A stretch of 39,922 nt of DNA from Bacillota bacterium (GCA_017656145.1 JACDOI010000022.1:1-39922), one strand, 5' to 3'; positions 1-8,695 are shown, counted from the stretch's first letter. Numbers and translations are program-made. Notes: generated by a model from the letters alone, not told the origin.

Positions 1-6
1 GCGGTT

Positions 7-981
7 TTATTGCCTCTCCGCCACAACACGCCGCACCGCGTCCGGGGCCCGCCCGGGACCCGGCGGAGCGCAGCGCGGCCCGGGGGGGCCCCGGGGTTGG
101 CCCCCCGGCGCCCCCCCCGCTTCGCTGGCCGCTTTGGCCCCGTTGGTGATCTCCACCACTCCCCGCAGTAGCGCATCCACGACCGATGGATGAACGTTGA
201 GCGGTTCAAGGACCGCCGCCAAAAGACCGCCGGCGATCGGGACGATGCCGGCCACCGCAAGAACCCGGATGAACACGGAGAACATAATGATGGAGCCGCC
301 CACAAAAAGCAGGTTGTACATCGATTGCCGCGCCGCATCCGCGAAGAGCTGGCCGATGGACCGGCCGTCTTGGCGCCGGGCGTCGGTGAGCGCCGTCAAC
401 GCTCGGGTCAAGGTGGAACCTTGGGAATGGTCGTCGGGCGTGACCGGTCCCCGGGACGCGTGAAATCGCATGATGAAACCGACGGTCAATACCGAGGCGT
501 AATGGCTGAGGGCGAGGGCGCCGCCCAGTTCGGGGACGGCGAACATGCCAACGGCTACCGCACCGGCCATGAACAGCGGGTCCGCCGTGTTGGCGAGACT
601 CAACAGCCGTTCCCCTTCGGGACCGGTGCATAATCCCTTCCGGCGCAAGTCGCCCGTTACCTTGGCTCCGAGGGGATACCCTGCGGCAAGGCCGATCGCA
701 ACCGCAAAGGCGCCGGCACCCGGTATCCGGAACAGCGGCCGCATGTAGGGCTCCAAAAGGACGCCGACAAAATGCACGACCCCAAGCCCCATCATGATCT
801 CGGCCATGACGAAAAAGGGAAGCAGCGCCGGCAATACGACGTCAAACCACAGGCGCAGCCCGTGCACCGAAGCCTCAAAGGAATCCCGGGGGAACAAAAC
901 GATCATCGCCGTGAGAAAGGAACCAGCGGCGGCCAGGGCGTAGGTTCCGGAGCGCGGGCGGGCGTTAGGACGCACAGGCAT
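7..981 (-). CDS. ylbJ: YlbJ-like sporulation integral membrane protein, C-terminus aberrant
   Basis: Multi-pass membrane protein of the YlbJ (nucleoside-recognition/Gate domain) family, which in Bacillus is needed for normal spore formation. The ATG at 981 is preceded on the minus strand by AAGGAGGGA, a near-perfect ribosome site; the frame continues upstream, but that part shows no family similarity. Family motifs include GLAAGYPLGAKVTGDL and LLSLANTADPLFMAGAVAVG, several hydrophobic segments, and VEITNGAKAAS near residue 280. After that point the family normally continues for about 100 residues with further membrane segments (B. subtilis YlbJ is about 400 residues). Here the frame enters a Gly/Pro/Arg-rich tail encoded by very GC-rich, homopolymeric DNA and stops at 324 residues. 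This could be a frameshift, a misassembly at a contig end, or a true truncation. The family call is firm; the 3' end is not. Confidence 0.8.
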   Translation of the reverse strand: MPVRPNARPRSGTYALAAAGSFLTAMIVLFPRDSFEASVHGLRLWFDVVLPALLPFFVMAEIMMGLGVVHFVGVLLEPYMRPLFRIPGAGAFAVAIGLAAGYPLGAKVTGDLRRKGLCTGPEGERLLSLANTADPLFMAGAVAVGMFAVPELGGALALSHYASVLTVGFIMRFHASRGPVTPDDHSQGSTLTRALTALTDARRQDGRSIGQLFADAARQSMYNLLFVGGSIIMFSVFIRVLAVAGIVPIAGGLLAAVLEPLNVHPSVVDALLRGVVEITNGAKAASEAGGAPGGQPRGPPGPRCAPPGPGRAPDAVRRVVAERQ

Positions 982-1112
982 TCCCTCCTTGGGGCGCGTC
1001 GGGGCGCGTTGGCAAACCCGGCCAGTCCAAGGGTGGACGGACCATTGCATGTTTACGAACGCCCCGGGCCCCTTATGCCGGGATGACGCCGGAGCGTGAC
1101 AGGGTCTTTTGA

Positions 1113-1141
1113 TTGACACCCCCTGGGGCAGACCGTATAAT
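1113..1141 (+). promoter_or_regulatory. Consensus sigma-A promoter for the yceD-rpmF-fab operon
   Basis: TTGACA (1113-1118) and TATAAT (1136-1141) with a 17-base spacer match the sigma-A consensus at every hexamer position. Transcription would start near 1148, about a dozen bases before the preferred yceD start, so the 5' leader is very short. This is the only strong promoter seen ahead of the fatty-acid gene run. Confidence 0.88.
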
Positions 1142-1159
1142 TGGGGCGGTGAGTCGCCG

Positions 1160-1702
1160 GTGCAGGTTTCCATCGCATCGATTCGTGAGCAGCGGGGTGC
1201 GACGGTTTCGTTCGACTTTTCGATGCCACCGTCGGAATGTGACGGGCTGGCACCGGATCTCGTGGCCGTTTCCCCTGTTTGGGTCCGCGGGACCATCACC
1301 AACGCGGGGGAATCGATGTTTGTGCGGGCGCAGGCCAGTGGTACGTTTGAAATGGCGTGCAGCCGTTGTCTCAAGCCGGTGGCCGCCGCGCTGAACGCCT
1401 CGTTCGAAGAGCGTTACCGCCGGATGACGCCGGGTTCGCAAACGGGTCCGAAAGAAACGTCCTCCGCAGACGACGACGCCCGGCCGTACCACGGCGACCG
1501 CATCGACTTAAGCGGTGCAGTTCGGGACCACCTTTTGCTTCAGATTCCGATGAAACCGGTGTGCCGGCCGGATTGCCGGGGCTTGTGCCCTCACTGCGGT
1601 GCCGACCTGAACGAGGCGGAATGCGGTTGCCGGCCGGCTGAAGGCGACCCCCGACTTGAGGTTCTGAAAGAGCTGTCCAGACGGCTCGATCCGATGAACT
1701 GA
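1160..1702 (+). CDS. yceD: DUF177 / YceD family protein
   Basis: Small cysteine-containing protein of the DUF177 (YceD; YlbN in Bacillus) family, almost always encoded just before rpmF and linked in other bacteria to 23S rRNA/50S accumulation. At 180 residues it is close to family size. Visible features are a CSRC pair in the N-terminal half, the LHLHLH-like QIPMKPVC region, and the C-terminal cluster CRPDCRGLCPHCGADL followed by CGC, which probably binds zinc. The frame stays open upstream to a TTG at 1109, but that start lies inside the promoter. GTG 1160 follows GGTGAG with 6 bases spacing and fits the family N-terminus. It is the first gene of the operon, 70 bases ahead of rpmF. Confidence 0.88.
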   Translation: MQVSIASIREQRGATVSFDFSMPPSECDGLAPDLVAVSPVWVRGTITNAGESMFVRAQASGTFEMACSRCLKPVAAALNASFEERYRRMTPGSQTGPKETSSADDDARPYHGDRIDLSGAVRDHLLLQIPMKPVCRPDCRGLCPHCGADLNEAECGCRPAEGDPRLEVLKELSRRLDPMN

Positions 1703-1772
1703 ACAGAGCTGAGACGGAGCAAGCGGAGCCACGACGGATCGCGGCCCGCAAATCCCAGAGGAGGCGAAGGCG

Positions 1773-1961
1773 TTGGCCAATCCCAAGCGGCGGCATTCCA
1801 AGGCGCGGACGGGCAAGCGGCGTTCCACGTGGAGGCTGAACGTTCCAAACTACGGTCCCTGCCCCCAGTGCCACAAGCCCAAACCGCCCCACCGGGCGTG
1901 CCCTGAGTGCGGTTACTACGACGGGCGGCAAGTTATCGCCGTCGAGACCGATAAGGAGTGA
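1773..1961 (+). CDS. rpmF: Ribosomal protein L32 (zinc-binding form)
   Basis: Large-subunit ribosomal protein bL32, 62 residues. The N-terminus MANPKRRHSKARTGKRRS is diagnostic. CPQC and CPEC pairs make this the zinc-ribbon form. The start is TTG, preceded by GAGGAGGCGAAG. It sits between yceD and plsX, the standard bacterial arrangement linking ribosome supply to membrane lipid synthesis. Nine bases separate its stop from plsX, so the two are co-transcribed. Confidence 0.97.
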   Translation: MANPKRRHSKARTGKRRSTWRLNVPNYGPCPQCHKPKPPHRACPECGYYDGRQVIAVETDKE

Positions 1962-1970
1962 AAGGCCCCC

Positions 1971-3002
1971 ATGGCCAGTGAGGGGCCGCTGCGGGTCGCC
2001 CTGGATGCGATGGGGGGCGACCGGGCTCCCGCCGAGGTCGTCAAGGGGGGACTGGCGGCGGCGCGCGACTTTGGCGTCGCGGTGGCGTTGGTAGGCGATC
2101 GATCCCGGATCGAGGAGCTCCTCGGCGACGAGGACAGAGCTGAGGGCGTGACCATCGTGCACGCTCGGGACGTCGTCTCCATGAACGACCACCCTGCGGA
2201 GGCGGTTCGACGGAAGCGAAACTCGTCCATCGCAGTCGCAGCGCGCCTTGTGAAGGAAGGCGAGGCGGACGCGCTCGTCAGCGCGGGGCACACGGGTGCG
2301 GCCATGGCGGCCGCCCTGTTTCACATTGGCCGGGTTCGAGGGGTCGACCGGCCTGCCATCGCCGTACCCCTGCCTACTGCCACCGGCGTTTGCCTGCTGC
2401 TTGACGCCGGGGCTAATGTTGAGGTTCGACCGGAACATTTGGTGCAGTTCGCGCAGATGGGTGCCGTTTACGCCCGACACGTCCTGGGGCTTGACCACCC
2501 GCGGGTGGGGCTGCTGAACGTCGGCGAGGAACCGACCAAGGGAAGCCGGGTCGTCCAAGAAGCGTACCAGCGGCTCTTGTCGACGGCGGGCGTATCGTTT
2601 GTGGGCAATGTGGAAGGAAAGGACGTGCCGGTCGGTGCGGCCGACGTCATCGTGTGCGACGGGTTTACCGGCAACATTGTGCTCAAGCTGGCTGAGGGCC
2701 TGAGCGCGGCGATGTTCGAACTGTTGCGACGGGACGCGTTCGCCGGCTGGCGCGGTGCGGTGGCGGGAGCGCTGTTGCGCCCTTCCCTCCGGAGGATTCG
2801 ACGCCGGCTCGATTACGCCGAGTTCGGCGGCGCCCCCCTGCTGGGGGTCGATGGGGTAGTCGCCATCGCCCACGGCCGTTCGGACCGGCGGGCCATCCGC
2901 AACGCCATTCGCGCTGCCGTCCAGGCGGCTCGCCAATCGGTCCCGGCCCGTATTGGGCAGGCCATGGACATAATTTATCAGGAATGCGAGGCGCGCGCAT
3001 GA
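1971..3002 (+). CDS. plsX: Phosphate acyltransferase PlsX
   Basis: PlsX converts acyl-ACP and phosphate to acyl-phosphate, the donor used by PlsY in the first step of phospholipid synthesis, and acts peripherally at the membrane. At 343 residues it has family length. Recognisable motifs are VALDAMGGDRAPAEVV at the N-terminus, SAGHTGAAMAAALF, LLNVGEEPTKG, VCDGFTGNIVLK and a C-terminal AEFGGAPLLGVDGVVAIAHG. No fapR repressor gene precedes it, unlike in Bacillus, so control is probably from the upstream sigma-A promoter. Its stop overlaps the preferred fabH start as ATGA. Confidence 0.97.
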   Translation: MASEGPLRVALDAMGGDRAPAEVVKGGLAAARDFGVAVALVGDRSRIEELLGDEDRAEGVTIVHARDVVSMNDHPAEAVRRKRNSSIAVAARLVKEGEADALVSAGHTGAAMAAALFHIGRVRGVDRPAIAVPLPTATGVCLLLDAGANVEVRPEHLVQFAQMGAVYARHVLGLDHPRVGLLNVGEEPTKGSRVVQEAYQRLLSTAGVSFVGNVEGKDVPVGAADVIVCDGFTGNIVLKLAEGLSAAMFELLRRDAFAGWRGAVAGALLRPSLRRIRRRLDYAEFGGAPLLGVDGVVAIAHGRSDRRAIRNAIRAAVQAARQSVPARIGQAMDIIYQECEARA

Positions 3003-4000
3003 AGTCCACTGGCATCCTCGGCGTGGGGCACGCCGTCCCCGAACGCAAGTTGACCAATGCGGACTTGGAGAAGATGGTCGACACGTCCGATGAGTGGATC
3101 ACGACCCGGACCGGCATTAAGGAACGGCGCATCGCCGATCCCGGGATTGCCGCGTCAGACCTTGCGGCGGCCGCGGCCCAGGAGGCGCTTGAGCGGGCGC
3201 GCATGTCACCCTCCGAGATTGATCTGATCATCGTGGCCACGGTGACCGGCGACTACGTCTTCCCGTCCACGGCCTGCCTTGTCCAAGACCGGCTTGGCAT
3301 TCCGAACGCGGCTGCGTACGACTTGGCTGCAGGCTGCTCGGGATTCGTCTACGCTCTGGACCAGGCGTGGCATGGCGTCCGATCCGGCGCGTACGGGGCG
3401 GCCCTCGTCATCGGGGTCGATGTGCTGAGCCGGATTACCGACTGGCAAGACCGTTCCACCTGCGTCCTGTTTGGAGACGGCGCGGGGGCGGTCGTGGTAG
3501 GACCGGTGCGGGATGGTTTTGGGGTGCTCGCCACATATCTCGGCAGCGACGGGTCCGGCGCATCCAAACTCTACATCCCCGCCGGCGGTTCACGCCAGCC
3601 CCTTACCCCCGAAACGCTTACCGCGCGCGAGCAATACATCCGCATGTGCGGCAACGACGTCTTCAAGTTTGCTGTTCGGGTCATGGAGGATGCGACGCTG
3701 GAAGTGCTGCGGCGGGCGGGCTTGACGTCCGGTGATGTCAATTTGTTCGTTCCCCATCAGGCCAACATCCGCATCATCGACGCGGCCGCGCGCAGGCTCG
3801 GCATCGACTGGGACCGGATCGTCGTCAACGTCGACCGGTACGGCAACACCTCTGCCGCGTCTATCCCCCTCGCCCTGTCCGAAGCCCTGCAGGCAGGCCG
3901 GATCAAGGCCGGCGACTACATCGTCTGCGTCGGGTTCGGCGCGGGACTCACGTGGGGCGCGGCCGCGATGCGGTGGGACGGACGGGAGGCGTACCGGTGA
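2999..4000 (+). CDS. fabH: Beta-ketoacyl-ACP synthase III
   Basis: Starts fatty-acid synthesis by condensing an acyl-CoA primer with malonyl-ACP. The catalytic triad is visible: Cys113 in GCSGFVYAL, His in [11 protein letters not shown], and Asn in [11 protein letters not shown]. The N-terminus [15 protein letters not shown] and the [16 protein letters not shown] motif are typical. ATG 2999 overlaps the plsX stop (ATGA) and fits the family start; an in-frame ATG at 2984 would add five residues and cannot be excluded. It is 333 residues long. The 3' end overlaps fabD by 4 bases, implying translational coupling. Confidence 0.96.
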   Translation: MKSTGILGVGHAVPERKLTNADLEKMVDTSDEWITTRTGIKERRIADPGIAASDLAAAAAQEALERARMSPSEIDLIIVATVTGDYVFPSTACLVQDRLGIPNAAAYDLAAGCSGFVYALDQAWHGVRSGAYGAALVIGVDVLSRITDWQDRSTCVLFGDGAGAVVVGPVRDGFGVLATYLGSDGSGASKLYIPAGGSRQPLTPETLTAREQYIRMCGNDVFKFAVRVMEDATLEVLRRAGLTSGDVNLFVPHQANIRIIDAAARRLGIDWDRIVVNVDRYGNTSAASIPLALSEALQAGRIKAGDYIVCVGFGAGLTWGAAAMRWDGREAYR

Positions 4001-4941
4001 GTTTGCGGCTGGCGTTCGTCTTTCCTGGTCAAGGTTCGCAATTTGTGGGCATGGGACGGGAACTGTACGAGAACTTCGCCGCGGCCCGGGAGGTGTTTGC
4101 GGAGGCTGACGATGCTTTGGGCTTTCCCTTGAGCCGCCTGTGCTTTGAGGGGCCGGCTGAGGAGCTGTGGTTGACCTACAACACCCAACCGGCGCTGCTC
4201 ACCGTCAGCGTCGCCGCCTTGCGAGTGCTTGTGGACCACGGCATTCAACCCGACGTCGTCGCCGGGCATAGCCTCGGCGAGTACAGCGCCCTGGTCGCGG
4301 CCGGCGCCCTGCAATTTTCGGAAGCCGTGCGCCTTGTGCGGGCCCGGGGCAGGTACATGAATGAGGCGGTGCCGGCAGGCACCGGAGCGATGGGCGCGGT
4401 GATGGGCCTTGCCGCCGAGACCGTCGAGAAGTTGTGCCGGGAAGTCGAATCGGGCCTCGTAGAGCCGGCCACCTACAACGCTCCCGGGCAGATCGTGGTC
4501 GCTGGATACCGGACCGCGGTTGCGGAATGCCTGGAACGGGCCCGGCAAGCGGGAGCCCGGGTGCAGATGCTCAACGTCAGCGGCCCGTTTCACTGCCGGT
4601 TGCTGGAACCGGCGGGGCAGCGGCTCGCGGAGGAGTTGGCGCACGTGACCGTCCGGAACCCGCGCATTCCTGTGGTGGCCAACGTGAGCGCCTTGCCGCT
4701 GATGACGGCCGACGAAGTCCGCCGGAGCCTGGTGGAGCAGGTGAGCCGGCCCGTCTTGTGGGAGCAGTCGGTGCGTTGGCTCATCAGCCAGGGGACCAGG
4801 CTGTTCGTTGAAGTGGGTGCGGGACGGGTTCTCTCGGGGCTCATTCGGCGGTCCGCGCCCGGGGCGGTCTGCTTGCCCTGCGGGGACCGGGCGGGCCTGG
4901 AAAAAGTGCTTGCGTGCCAAACTGGGGGTGATGTAACATGA
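3997..4941 (+). CDS. fabD: Malonyl-CoA:ACP transacylase
   Basis: Transfers malonyl from CoA to acyl carrier protein, supplying the extender unit for FabH and FabF. It shows [12 protein letters not shown] at the N-terminus, the nucleophile elbow [10 protein letters not shown] with Ser92, and the downstream active-site His in SGPFHCRLL. The start is GTG 3997, overlapping the fabH stop as GTGA and preceded by GGGAGG. The open frame extends further upstream into fabH but lacks family similarity there. It is 314 residues long, normal for the family, and overlaps fabG by ATGA. Confidence 0.96.
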   Translation: MSLRLAFVFPGQGSQFVGMGRELYENFAAAREVFAEADDALGFPLSRLCFEGPAEELWLTYNTQPALLTVSVAALRVLVDHGIQPDVVAGHSLGEYSALVAAGALQFSEAVRLVRARGRYMNEAVPAGTGAMGAVMGLAAETVEKLCREVESGLVEPATYNAPGQIVVAGYRTAVAECLERARQAGARVQMLNVSGPFHCRLLEPAGQRLAEELAHVTVRNPRIPVVANVSALPLMTADEVRRSLVEQVSRPVLWEQSVRWLISQGTRLFVEVGAGRVLSGLIRRSAPGAVCLPCGDRAGLEKVLACQTGGDVT

Positions 4942-5681
4942 GACTTGCGGGCAAGACGGCCCTTGTGACGGGCAGTACGAGGGGCATCGGACTTGCTGTC
5001 GCCCGGCGGTTGGCCGCAGAAGGCGCGCTGGTGGCCGTCACGGGGCGCAGCCGGGAGCAGGCCGACTTGGTGGCTGCGAGCATCACCTCCGCCGGCGGCC
5101 GGGCCGAGGCGTTCGCCGCCGATCTGTCTCAGGGAAACGAGGCCGAGGAGCTGGTGGAGGCGGTCCTCGAGCGGTTCGGCTCGCTGGACATCCTCGTGAA
5201 CAACGCCGGCGTCACCCGGGATAACCTGTTTGTGCGCCTAAAGCCGGAGGACTGGGAGTACGTCCTGGACGTCAACCTCCAGGGAGTGGTTCGCTGCACC
5301 CGGGCAGCAGTGCGCGCCATGCTGAAACGTCGGTATGGCCGAATCATCAACATCTCTTCGGTGGTGGCGCTGACCGGCAATCCGGGGCAGACGAATTACG
5401 CGGCCGCCAAGGCGGCGATCATCGGTTTTTCCCGCAGCCTCGCCCGGGAGCTTGCGGTGCGGAACATCACCGTCAACGTCGTCGCACCAGGCTACATCCG
5501 GAGCGATATGACAGAGCGGCTGAGCGATAAAGTAAAGGAAGAGATTCGCGGTCAGATTCCTATGGGGCGCGTCGGAGAACCGGAAGACGTGGCCAATGCC
5601 GTCCTGTTTCTGGCCAGTGACGAAAGCAGCTACATCACCGGTCACACCCTGGTGGTGGACGGCGGGCTGACCGCGGTATGA
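4938..5681 (+). CDS. fabG: 3-oxoacyl-ACP reductase
   Basis: NADPH-dependent short-chain dehydrogenase that performs the first reduction of each elongation cycle. The TGSTRGIG dinucleotide-binding loop is near residue 12, followed by [11 protein letters not shown]. The catalytic Ser141, Tyr154 and Lys158 lie in the [20 protein letters not shown] segment, and the C-terminus [13 protein letters not shown] is typical. It is 247 residues long. The ATG start overlaps the fabD stop. Its place directly before acpP supports FabG rather than another SDR. Confidence 0.96.
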   Translation: MRLAGKTALVTGSTRGIGLAVARRLAAEGALVAVTGRSREQADLVAASITSAGGRAEAFAADLSQGNEAEELVEAVLERFGSLDILVNNAGVTRDNLFVRLKPEDWEYVLDVNLQGVVRCTRAAVRAMLKRRYGRIINISSVVALTGNPGQTNYAAAKAAIIGFSRSLARELAVRNITVNVVAPGYIRSDMTERLSDKVKEEIRGQIPMGRVGEPEDVANAVLFLASDESSYITGHTLVVDGGLTAV

Positions 5682-5697
5682 GCGCGCCCTGAAGGGC

Positions 5698-5707
5698 AAG
5701 GAGGTGA
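5698..5707 (+). promoter_or_regulatory. Full-length Shine-Dalgarno site of acpP
   Basis: AAGGAGGTGA is complementary over all ten bases to the 3' end of Bacillus-type 16S rRNA, with 7 bases to the acpP ATG. It is the strongest ribosome site in the window and fits the high demand for acyl carrier protein. Confidence 0.85.
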
Positions 5708-5714
5708 CGATTAA

Positions 5715-5957
5715 ATGGACGTTTTGGAACGGGTGCGGGAGATCGTGGCCGAGCGGCTCGGGGTTGAAGTGGACGAGGTCCGGCCCCAGTCTTCGTTCGT
5801 CGACGACCTTGGGGCCGACTCGCTGGACGTAGTCGAGCTCGTGATGGCCTTGGAGGAAGCGTTTGACCTGGAGATCCCTGACGAGGATGTAGAGCAAATC
5901 TCGACGGTGGAAGACGCCGTCCGCTATATCCGGGAACGCAAAGAGGGTAAGGAGTAA
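5715..5957 (+). CDS. acpP: Acyl carrier protein
   Basis: Small acidic carrier of growing acyl chains. The phosphopantetheine attachment motif [10 protein letters not shown] has Ser36 in the expected place. At 80 residues with a strongly acidic composition it matches bacterial AcpP. It lies 33 bases after fabG and is followed by fabF, the usual arrangement. An 85-base GC-rich gap with short palindromes precedes fabF. Confidence 0.97.
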   Translation: MDVLERVREIVAERLGVEVDEVRPQSSFVDDLGADSLDVVELVMALEEAFDLEIPDEDVEQISTVEDAVRYIRERKEGKE

Positions 5958-6042
5958 CCGCCTGCCCGTTGTTCCGGCCCGACTGACCGGCGCGGGGGCC
6001 GTGCCGATCGGCTTATGCCTTCGGGCCGGGGAGGTGGCAATC

Positions 6043-7281
6043 GTGCGTAGGCGTGTGGTCGTGACCGGGGTCGGTGCGGTGAGCCCGCTGGGCATCGGCA
6101 AAGACGAGTTTTGGAGCTCTCTGTGCGCCGGTGTCTCAGGCATCGGCCCCATCACCCGCTTTGACGCTTCAGAGTACCCGACGCGGTTCGCCGGCGAGGT
6201 CCGGGACTTCGATCCGGGTCAGTACATGGACCGCAAGGACGCCCGCCGGCTCGACCGGTTCATCCAGTACGCCTGGGCCGCGACCCGCATGGCGCTGGAC
6301 GACGCGGGGCTTGACGTGACCCGGTTGGACGGCAACCGGGCCGGCGTAATCATCGGTTCAGGAATCGGCGGCATCGAGACGTTGGAATCGCAGGTGCGCG
6401 TGCTGGCCGAACGGGGCCCAAGCCGCGTGAGCCCGTTCCTCGTCCCGATGATGATTCCCGACATGGCCTCGGGATACGTTTCGATTCAGACCGGTGCCCG
6501 GGCCCACAATTCGTGCACTGTGACGGCCTGCGCGTCGGCGACCAACGCGATCGGTGACGCGGCGCGAATCATCGAGCGGGGCGATGCCGACGTCATGATC
6601 ACCGGCGGCAGCGAGGCGTCGGTGACACCGGTATCCCTGGCGGGCTTTAGTGCCGCCAAGGCGCTGTCGACCCGCAACGACGATCCAGAGCGAGCATCTA
6701 GACCGTTCGACAAGCACCGGGACGGTTTCGTGCTGGCTGAGGGCGCCGGCATCCTCATCCTCGAGAGCCTGGAGCACGCGCGCCAAAGAGGTGCCCGCAT
6801 CTATGCCGAGGTGGCCGGCTACGGATGCACCGGAGATGCCTATCATTTCACTCAGCCGGCTCCCGGGGGGGAAGGGGCATACCGCGCCATCCGCATGGCC
6901 CTTGAGGACGCGGGTGTGACTCCCGATGAGGTGGACTACATCAACGCTCACGGCACGTCCACGGAGTACAACGACCGGTTTGAGACGATGGCCATCAAGC
7001 GGGCGTTGGGGGATGCGGCGTCTCGGGTGGCGGTCAGCTCGACCAAATCCATGACCGGTCACATGCTCGGCGCGGCCGGGGCGGTGGAGGCGATCGCGTG
7101 CCTGTTGGCTATGGAGCGGCATGTCATTCCTCCGACCATCAACTACGAGGAACCGGATCCCGATTGCGATCTGGACTACGTGCCCAATCGGGCGCGGCCG
7201 GCCCACATCGATGTGGCCTTGTCAAACTCCTTCGGTTTCGGCGGCCATAACGCGGTTCTCGTCTTCCGGCGCGTGGCCTGA
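6043..7281 (+). CDS. fabF: Beta-ketoacyl-ACP synthase II
   Basis: Elongating condensing enzyme of fatty-acid synthesis. It has the Cys-His-His triad: Cys163 in [12 protein letters not shown], His in [11 protein letters not shown], and His in [14 protein letters not shown]. The C-terminus [14 protein letters not shown] is diagnostic. GTG 6043 gives [17 protein letters not shown], the usual N-terminus, and follows GGGGAGGTG by about 7 bases; the longer frame from 6001 adds 14 unrelated residues. It is 412 residues long, and the catalytic Cys position equals that of E. coli FabF, which supports the start choice. Confidence 0.96.
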   Translation: MRRRVVVTGVGAVSPLGIGKDEFWSSLCAGVSGIGPITRFDASEYPTRFAGEVRDFDPGQYMDRKDARRLDRFIQYAWAATRMALDDAGLDVTRLDGNRAGVIIGSGIGGIETLESQVRVLAERGPSRVSPFLVPMMIPDMASGYVSIQTGARAHNSCTVTACASATNAIGDAARIIERGDADVMITGGSEASVTPVSLAGFSAAKALSTRNDDPERASRPFDKHRDGFVLAEGAGILILESLEHARQRGARIYAEVAGYGCTGDAYHFTQPAPGGEGAYRAIRMALEDAGVTPDEVDYINAHGTSTEYNDRFETMAIKRALGDAASRVAVSSTKSMTGHMLGAAGAVEAIACLLAMERHVIPPTINYEEPDPDCDLDYVPNRARPAHIDVALSNSFGFGGHNAVLVFRRVA

Positions 7282-7315
7282 AGATCGCAGCCGGTGGCGA
7301 TGAGGAGGCACCGCC

Positions 7316-8071
7316 GTGGACGAACCGGATGTCGCGCAGTGGGCCGCGGGGCTGGATCGGGTTCTCGGCGTGCGGCCGGAGCCGGTCCAGCTGTTTCTAG
7401 AAGCGTTTACCCATCCATCCTTTTCCCATGAGCAGCCGGAACCCCGTCCGGCCCATAACCAGCGTCTTGAGTTTCTCGGCGACGCGGTCGTGGGCCTTGT
7501 CGTCGCGTCGGAACTGTTCCAGCGCCACCCCGACCGCTCCGAAGGGGAGCTGACCCGGCGACGGGCGGCCGTAGTGAACACCCGGGCTCTTGCCGAGGCG
7601 GCCCGGCGGATGGGCCTGAACGCCTGGCTTCGCCTGGGAAAGGGGGAAGAGCTGGCCGGCGGCCGGGAACGGGATTCCAACTTGAGCGCTTTGTACGAAG
7701 CGGTGGCGGGAGCGGTGTTTTCTGTGGCAGGGTTCGACGCGGCCCGGGAGTTCGTCTTGCGCGGGCTCAAGGACCGCCTCGACAGCTTCGCACAGGCGTC
7801 ACCGGACCTTGCCGCTGGGTTCGACGCCAAAACGCGGCTTCAGGAGTATTTGCAGGCGCTTGAGAAGGTTGCGCCGGAATACCGGGTGGTGGAGGTCTCC
7901 GGGCCGGATCACGCCCGGACGTTTACGGTCGCGGTGAGCTGGCGAGGAAGGGAGCTGGCGGTCGGCAAGGGCGCGAGCAAGAAGGCCGCGGAGCAGGACG
8001 CAGCGTTGCGGGCGCTGAACCTCCTGGCACAGGAGGCGTCCGATGGAGGACCGCGAGCTCCGGGCGATTAA
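7316..8071 (+). CDS. rnc: Ribonuclease III with one atypical active-site position
   Basis: Double-strand-specific endoribonuclease for rRNA and mRNA processing. The signature NQRLEFLGDAVVGL (residues 48-61) is followed by GELTRRRAAVVN, and a dsRNA-binding domain spans about 171-240 (KTRLQEYLQ ... GKGASKKAAEQDAA). It is 251 residues long, with a GTG start after GATGAGGAGG. Family members have an Asp three residues before the last catalytic Glu (E. coli D114 and E117). Here that segment reads NLSALYEAV, with Ala125 in place of the Asp and Glu128 retained. The last gene of the fab operon, it ends against a convergent gene, the two stop codons sharing TTAA. Confidence 0.94.
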   Translation: MDEPDVAQWAAGLDRVLGVRPEPVQLFLEAFTHPSFSHEQPEPRPAHNQRLEFLGDAVVGLVVASELFQRHPDRSEGELTRRRAAVVNTRALAEAARRMGLNAWLRLGKGEELAGGRERDSNLSALYEAVAGAVFSVAGFDAAREFVLRGLKDRLDSFAQASPDLAAGFDAKTRLQEYLQALEKVAPEYRVVEVSGPDHARTFTVAVSWRGRELAVGKGASKKAAEQDAALRALNLLAQEASDGGPRAPGD

Positions 8072-8089
8072 AACGCCCGATGGAGCTCG
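8054..8089. terminator. Bidirectional stem-loop between convergent genes
   Basis: CGAGCTCC (8054-8061) pairs with GGAGCTCG (8082-8089). Inside it GGGCG (8062-8066) pairs with CGCCC (8074-8078), leaving a 3-base bulge (GAT) and a 7-base loop, ATTAAAA. The loop holds the overlapping stop codons of rnc and the minus-strand regulator gene. There is no long T run on either side, so it may terminate weakly or protect both mRNA 3' ends. Confidence 0.55.
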
Positions 8090-8661
8090 ACCACACGGCC
8101 GAGCAATGTGGGGCCATCTTTGGCACCGGCCTCATGGTGCAACACCGGCCGGCCGGTGACGGGGTGGACGAACCACGGACGAGAGACGGTGTACACCCGG
8201 CACAGGACCGGAGGGCCCGACCCCGGCTGCACGAGGGCGAGGTCGCCGTCAGCCAGGTTACCGCTGGGATCGATCAAGAGGATGTCGTCCCGCTCGACGA
8301 GCGGTCGATAATCGTCGGAATCGACGGACACAGCGAAGGCCGCCCGGCTGACGATTCGAGTCGTGACGACGTATCCGGCGAGCGTCGGCTCGTCGGGCCA
8401 TGCCGTTGACAGAAGCGGTACCTCTGCCACCTGTCTGGCCCCGGGACGCCCCGTGTCGCGGGGAACCGCGACAGGATAGTCGCCTGTGAGCACCGCGGAC
8501 CGGAACGCCTTCAGCCCATTGTATCCGGCCTTCCGCAGCCAGTAATACACGCTGCGTTCCTCGGCAAAGCCCAGCTCCCGGGCGAGCTGCTGAGCGGTGA
8601 CGGTGGGCCGCCGGAGGATGATTTCGGCCATGCGGTCCACAGGAGGGTGGCGATCGCTCAT
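8068..8661 (-). CDS. HTH regulator with degenerate LexA/S24-like C-terminal domain
   Basis: 197-residue protein. The N-terminal part (about residues 8-50, VTAQQLARELGFAEERSVYYWLRKAGYNGLKAF) looks like a helix-turn-helix. The C-terminal half resembles the LexA/phage-repressor S24 peptidase fold: AAFAVSVDSDDYRPLVERDDILLID parallels the usual GDSM-then-GD-vlvd pattern. A Ser is present in VDSDD, but the Met is missing. The Lys of the Ser-Lys dyad appears replaced by Arg (VLCRVY), so self-cleavage is doubtful. No strong ribosome site is seen at the chosen ATG; the frame continues upstream without similarity. It is divergent from the next gene across a dyad-rich region, suggesting self-regulation. 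The target and signal are unknown. Confidence 0.72.
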   Translation of the reverse strand: MSDRHPPVDRMAEIILRRPTVTAQQLARELGFAEERSVYYWLRKAGYNGLKAFRSAVLTGDYPVAVPRDTGRPGARQVAEVPLLSTAWPDEPTLAGYVVTTRIVSRAAFAVSVDSDDYRPLVERDDILLIDPSGNLADGDLALVQPGSGPPVLCRVYTVSRPWFVHPVTGRPVLHHEAGAKDGPTLLGRVVELHRAF

Positions 8662-8695
8662 GGCTGCTAAACTTGGTTGTGGCAAGCAGAAAACC

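Noticed and set aside
1049-1056. Sigma-E-like -10 (CATGCAAT on the minus strand) before ylbJ
   Set aside because: The sequence 14-15 bases upstream is GC-rich and does not match the sigma-E -35 motif, so only half of a promoter is present.
5958-6042. Short palindromes between acpP and fabF as a possible terminator
   Set aside because: Stems are short and mixed, there is no T run, and fabF is expected to be co-transcribed with acpP.
8068-8661. Calling the regulator LexA
   Set aside because: The catalytic Lys and the Ser-Met context are missing, the spacing from the Ala-Gly pair to the Ser is too short, and no LexA-type box is nearby.
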